A stretch of 64,000 bases of DNA from Streptomyces collinus Tu 365 (lineage in GTDB: Bacteria; Actinomycetota; Actinomycetes; Streptomycetales; Streptomycetaceae). Numbering within the stretch: the stretch's first letter is position 1; every line of letters begins with the position of its first letter. Position numbers and translations under genes: made by a program. The stretch spans positions 3,543,535 to 3,607,534 of the forward strand of contig NC_021985.1 of NCBI RefSeq assembly GCF_000444875.1, written 5' to 3'. Shown piece after piece: positions 63,791 through 64,000 of the stretch. The notes below the pieces were generated by a model, which searched no databases, was not told where the DNA came from, and saw nothing but the letters and a program-made list of their open reading frames with translations.

Positions 63791-64000
63791 ATGCCCGCGA
63801 AGATCCTCATCGTCACCGGCGACGCAGCGGAGTCCCTGGAAGTCCTCTACCCCTACCAGCGGCTGCGCGAGGAAGGCTACGACGTCGACATCGCGGCCCC
63901 CACCCGCAAGACGCTCCGCTTCGTCGTCCACGACTTCGAGCCCGGCTACGACACCTACACCGAGAAGCCCGGCTACACCTGGCCCGCCGACCTCTCCTTC
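63791..64000 (+). CDS. DJ-1/PfpI family protein (partial, 5' end only)
   Basis: The first 70 codons of a DJ-1/PfpI superfamily protein; the gene runs off the window. MPAKILIVTGDAAESLEVLYPYQRLREEGYDVDIAAP is the typical N-terminal beta-alpha-beta start, including the conserved Glu (ESLE) that contacts the nucleophilic Cys in this family. The Cys itself lies beyond the window. GGAGGAG precedes the ATG at 63791 by about 6 nt. The function within the family (glyoxalase, chaperone, peptidase-like) cannot be set from this part. Confidence 0.85.
   Translation, partial: MPAKILIVTGDAAESLEVLYPYQRLREEGYDVDIAAPTRKTLRFVVHDFEPGYDTYTEKPGYTWPADLSF

Overview
The window is chromosomal DNA from a Streptomyces-type actinomycete. 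The evidence is very high GC, third-codon-position GC bias, frequent GTG/TTG starts, GGAGG-type ribosome sites, an ssrA tag reading ANTKRDSSSFALAA, and gene content and order that I recall from the central region of the S. coelicolor chromosome (murA, hup, malic enzyme, sigU/rsuA, nnaR-narK, ssrA-smpB-ftsXE, prfB-pkaB-pkaA, ohrA/ohrR, NAD-glutamate dehydrogenase). That synteny comes from memory, not from a search. No insertion sequence, prophage, CRISPR array, tRNA or rRNA was recognised.

Layout. Positions 1-11.8 kb hold housekeeping and regulatory genes: a GH20 hexosaminidase, DUF3039 and YqgE/AlgH proteins, MurA, an HU protein, malic enzyme, a HelD-type helicase, the SigU/RsuA ECF sigma and anti-sigma pair, and a CGNR zinc-finger protein. 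Positions 11.9-17.7 kb hold a DUF1772 protein, the HemD-like/winged-helix regulator NnaR with a GlnR-like box, NarK, a LysR regulator and an MFS exporter. Positions 17.7-24.5 kb hold tmRNA, SmpB, a C-terminal processing protease, FtsX, FtsE, a small zinc-ribbon membrane protein, a repeat-rich sortase substrate and RF2. Positions 24.6-31.7 kb form a signalling module: two membrane Ser/Thr kinases, PkaB and PkaA, divergent from a soluble FHA protein with an EssC-like ATPase. Positions 31.8-35.5 kb encode a sugar ABC importer without its own ATPase.

Positions 35.6-58.1 kb form a wall-glycopolymer locus. It has four proteins that fuse a GT2 glycosyltransferase to a TagF-like polyol-phosphate polymerase (three in tandem, one distal), two free-standing GT2 enzymes, GalE, a TagGH-type exporter, two or three GT-C membrane enzymes and a GtrA flippase-like protein. 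The ohrA/ohrR peroxide-defence pair and a TetR gene interrupt it. The 1645-residue NAD-glutamate dehydrogenase (58.2-63.1 kb) and the start of a DJ-1/PfpI gene close the window.

How they may work together: GalE and the GT2 domains would supply and add sugars, the TagF domains would join polyol-phosphate units, TagGH would export the polymer, and the GT-C/GtrA proteins would decorate it outside the membrane. The most notable observations are the complementary loss of catalytic motifs among the four GT2-TagF fusions, and the stand-alone FHA/EssC-like protein facing a kinase whose linker carries four related TxVLP motifs. Both rest on motifs read by eye, and the functional links are inference.
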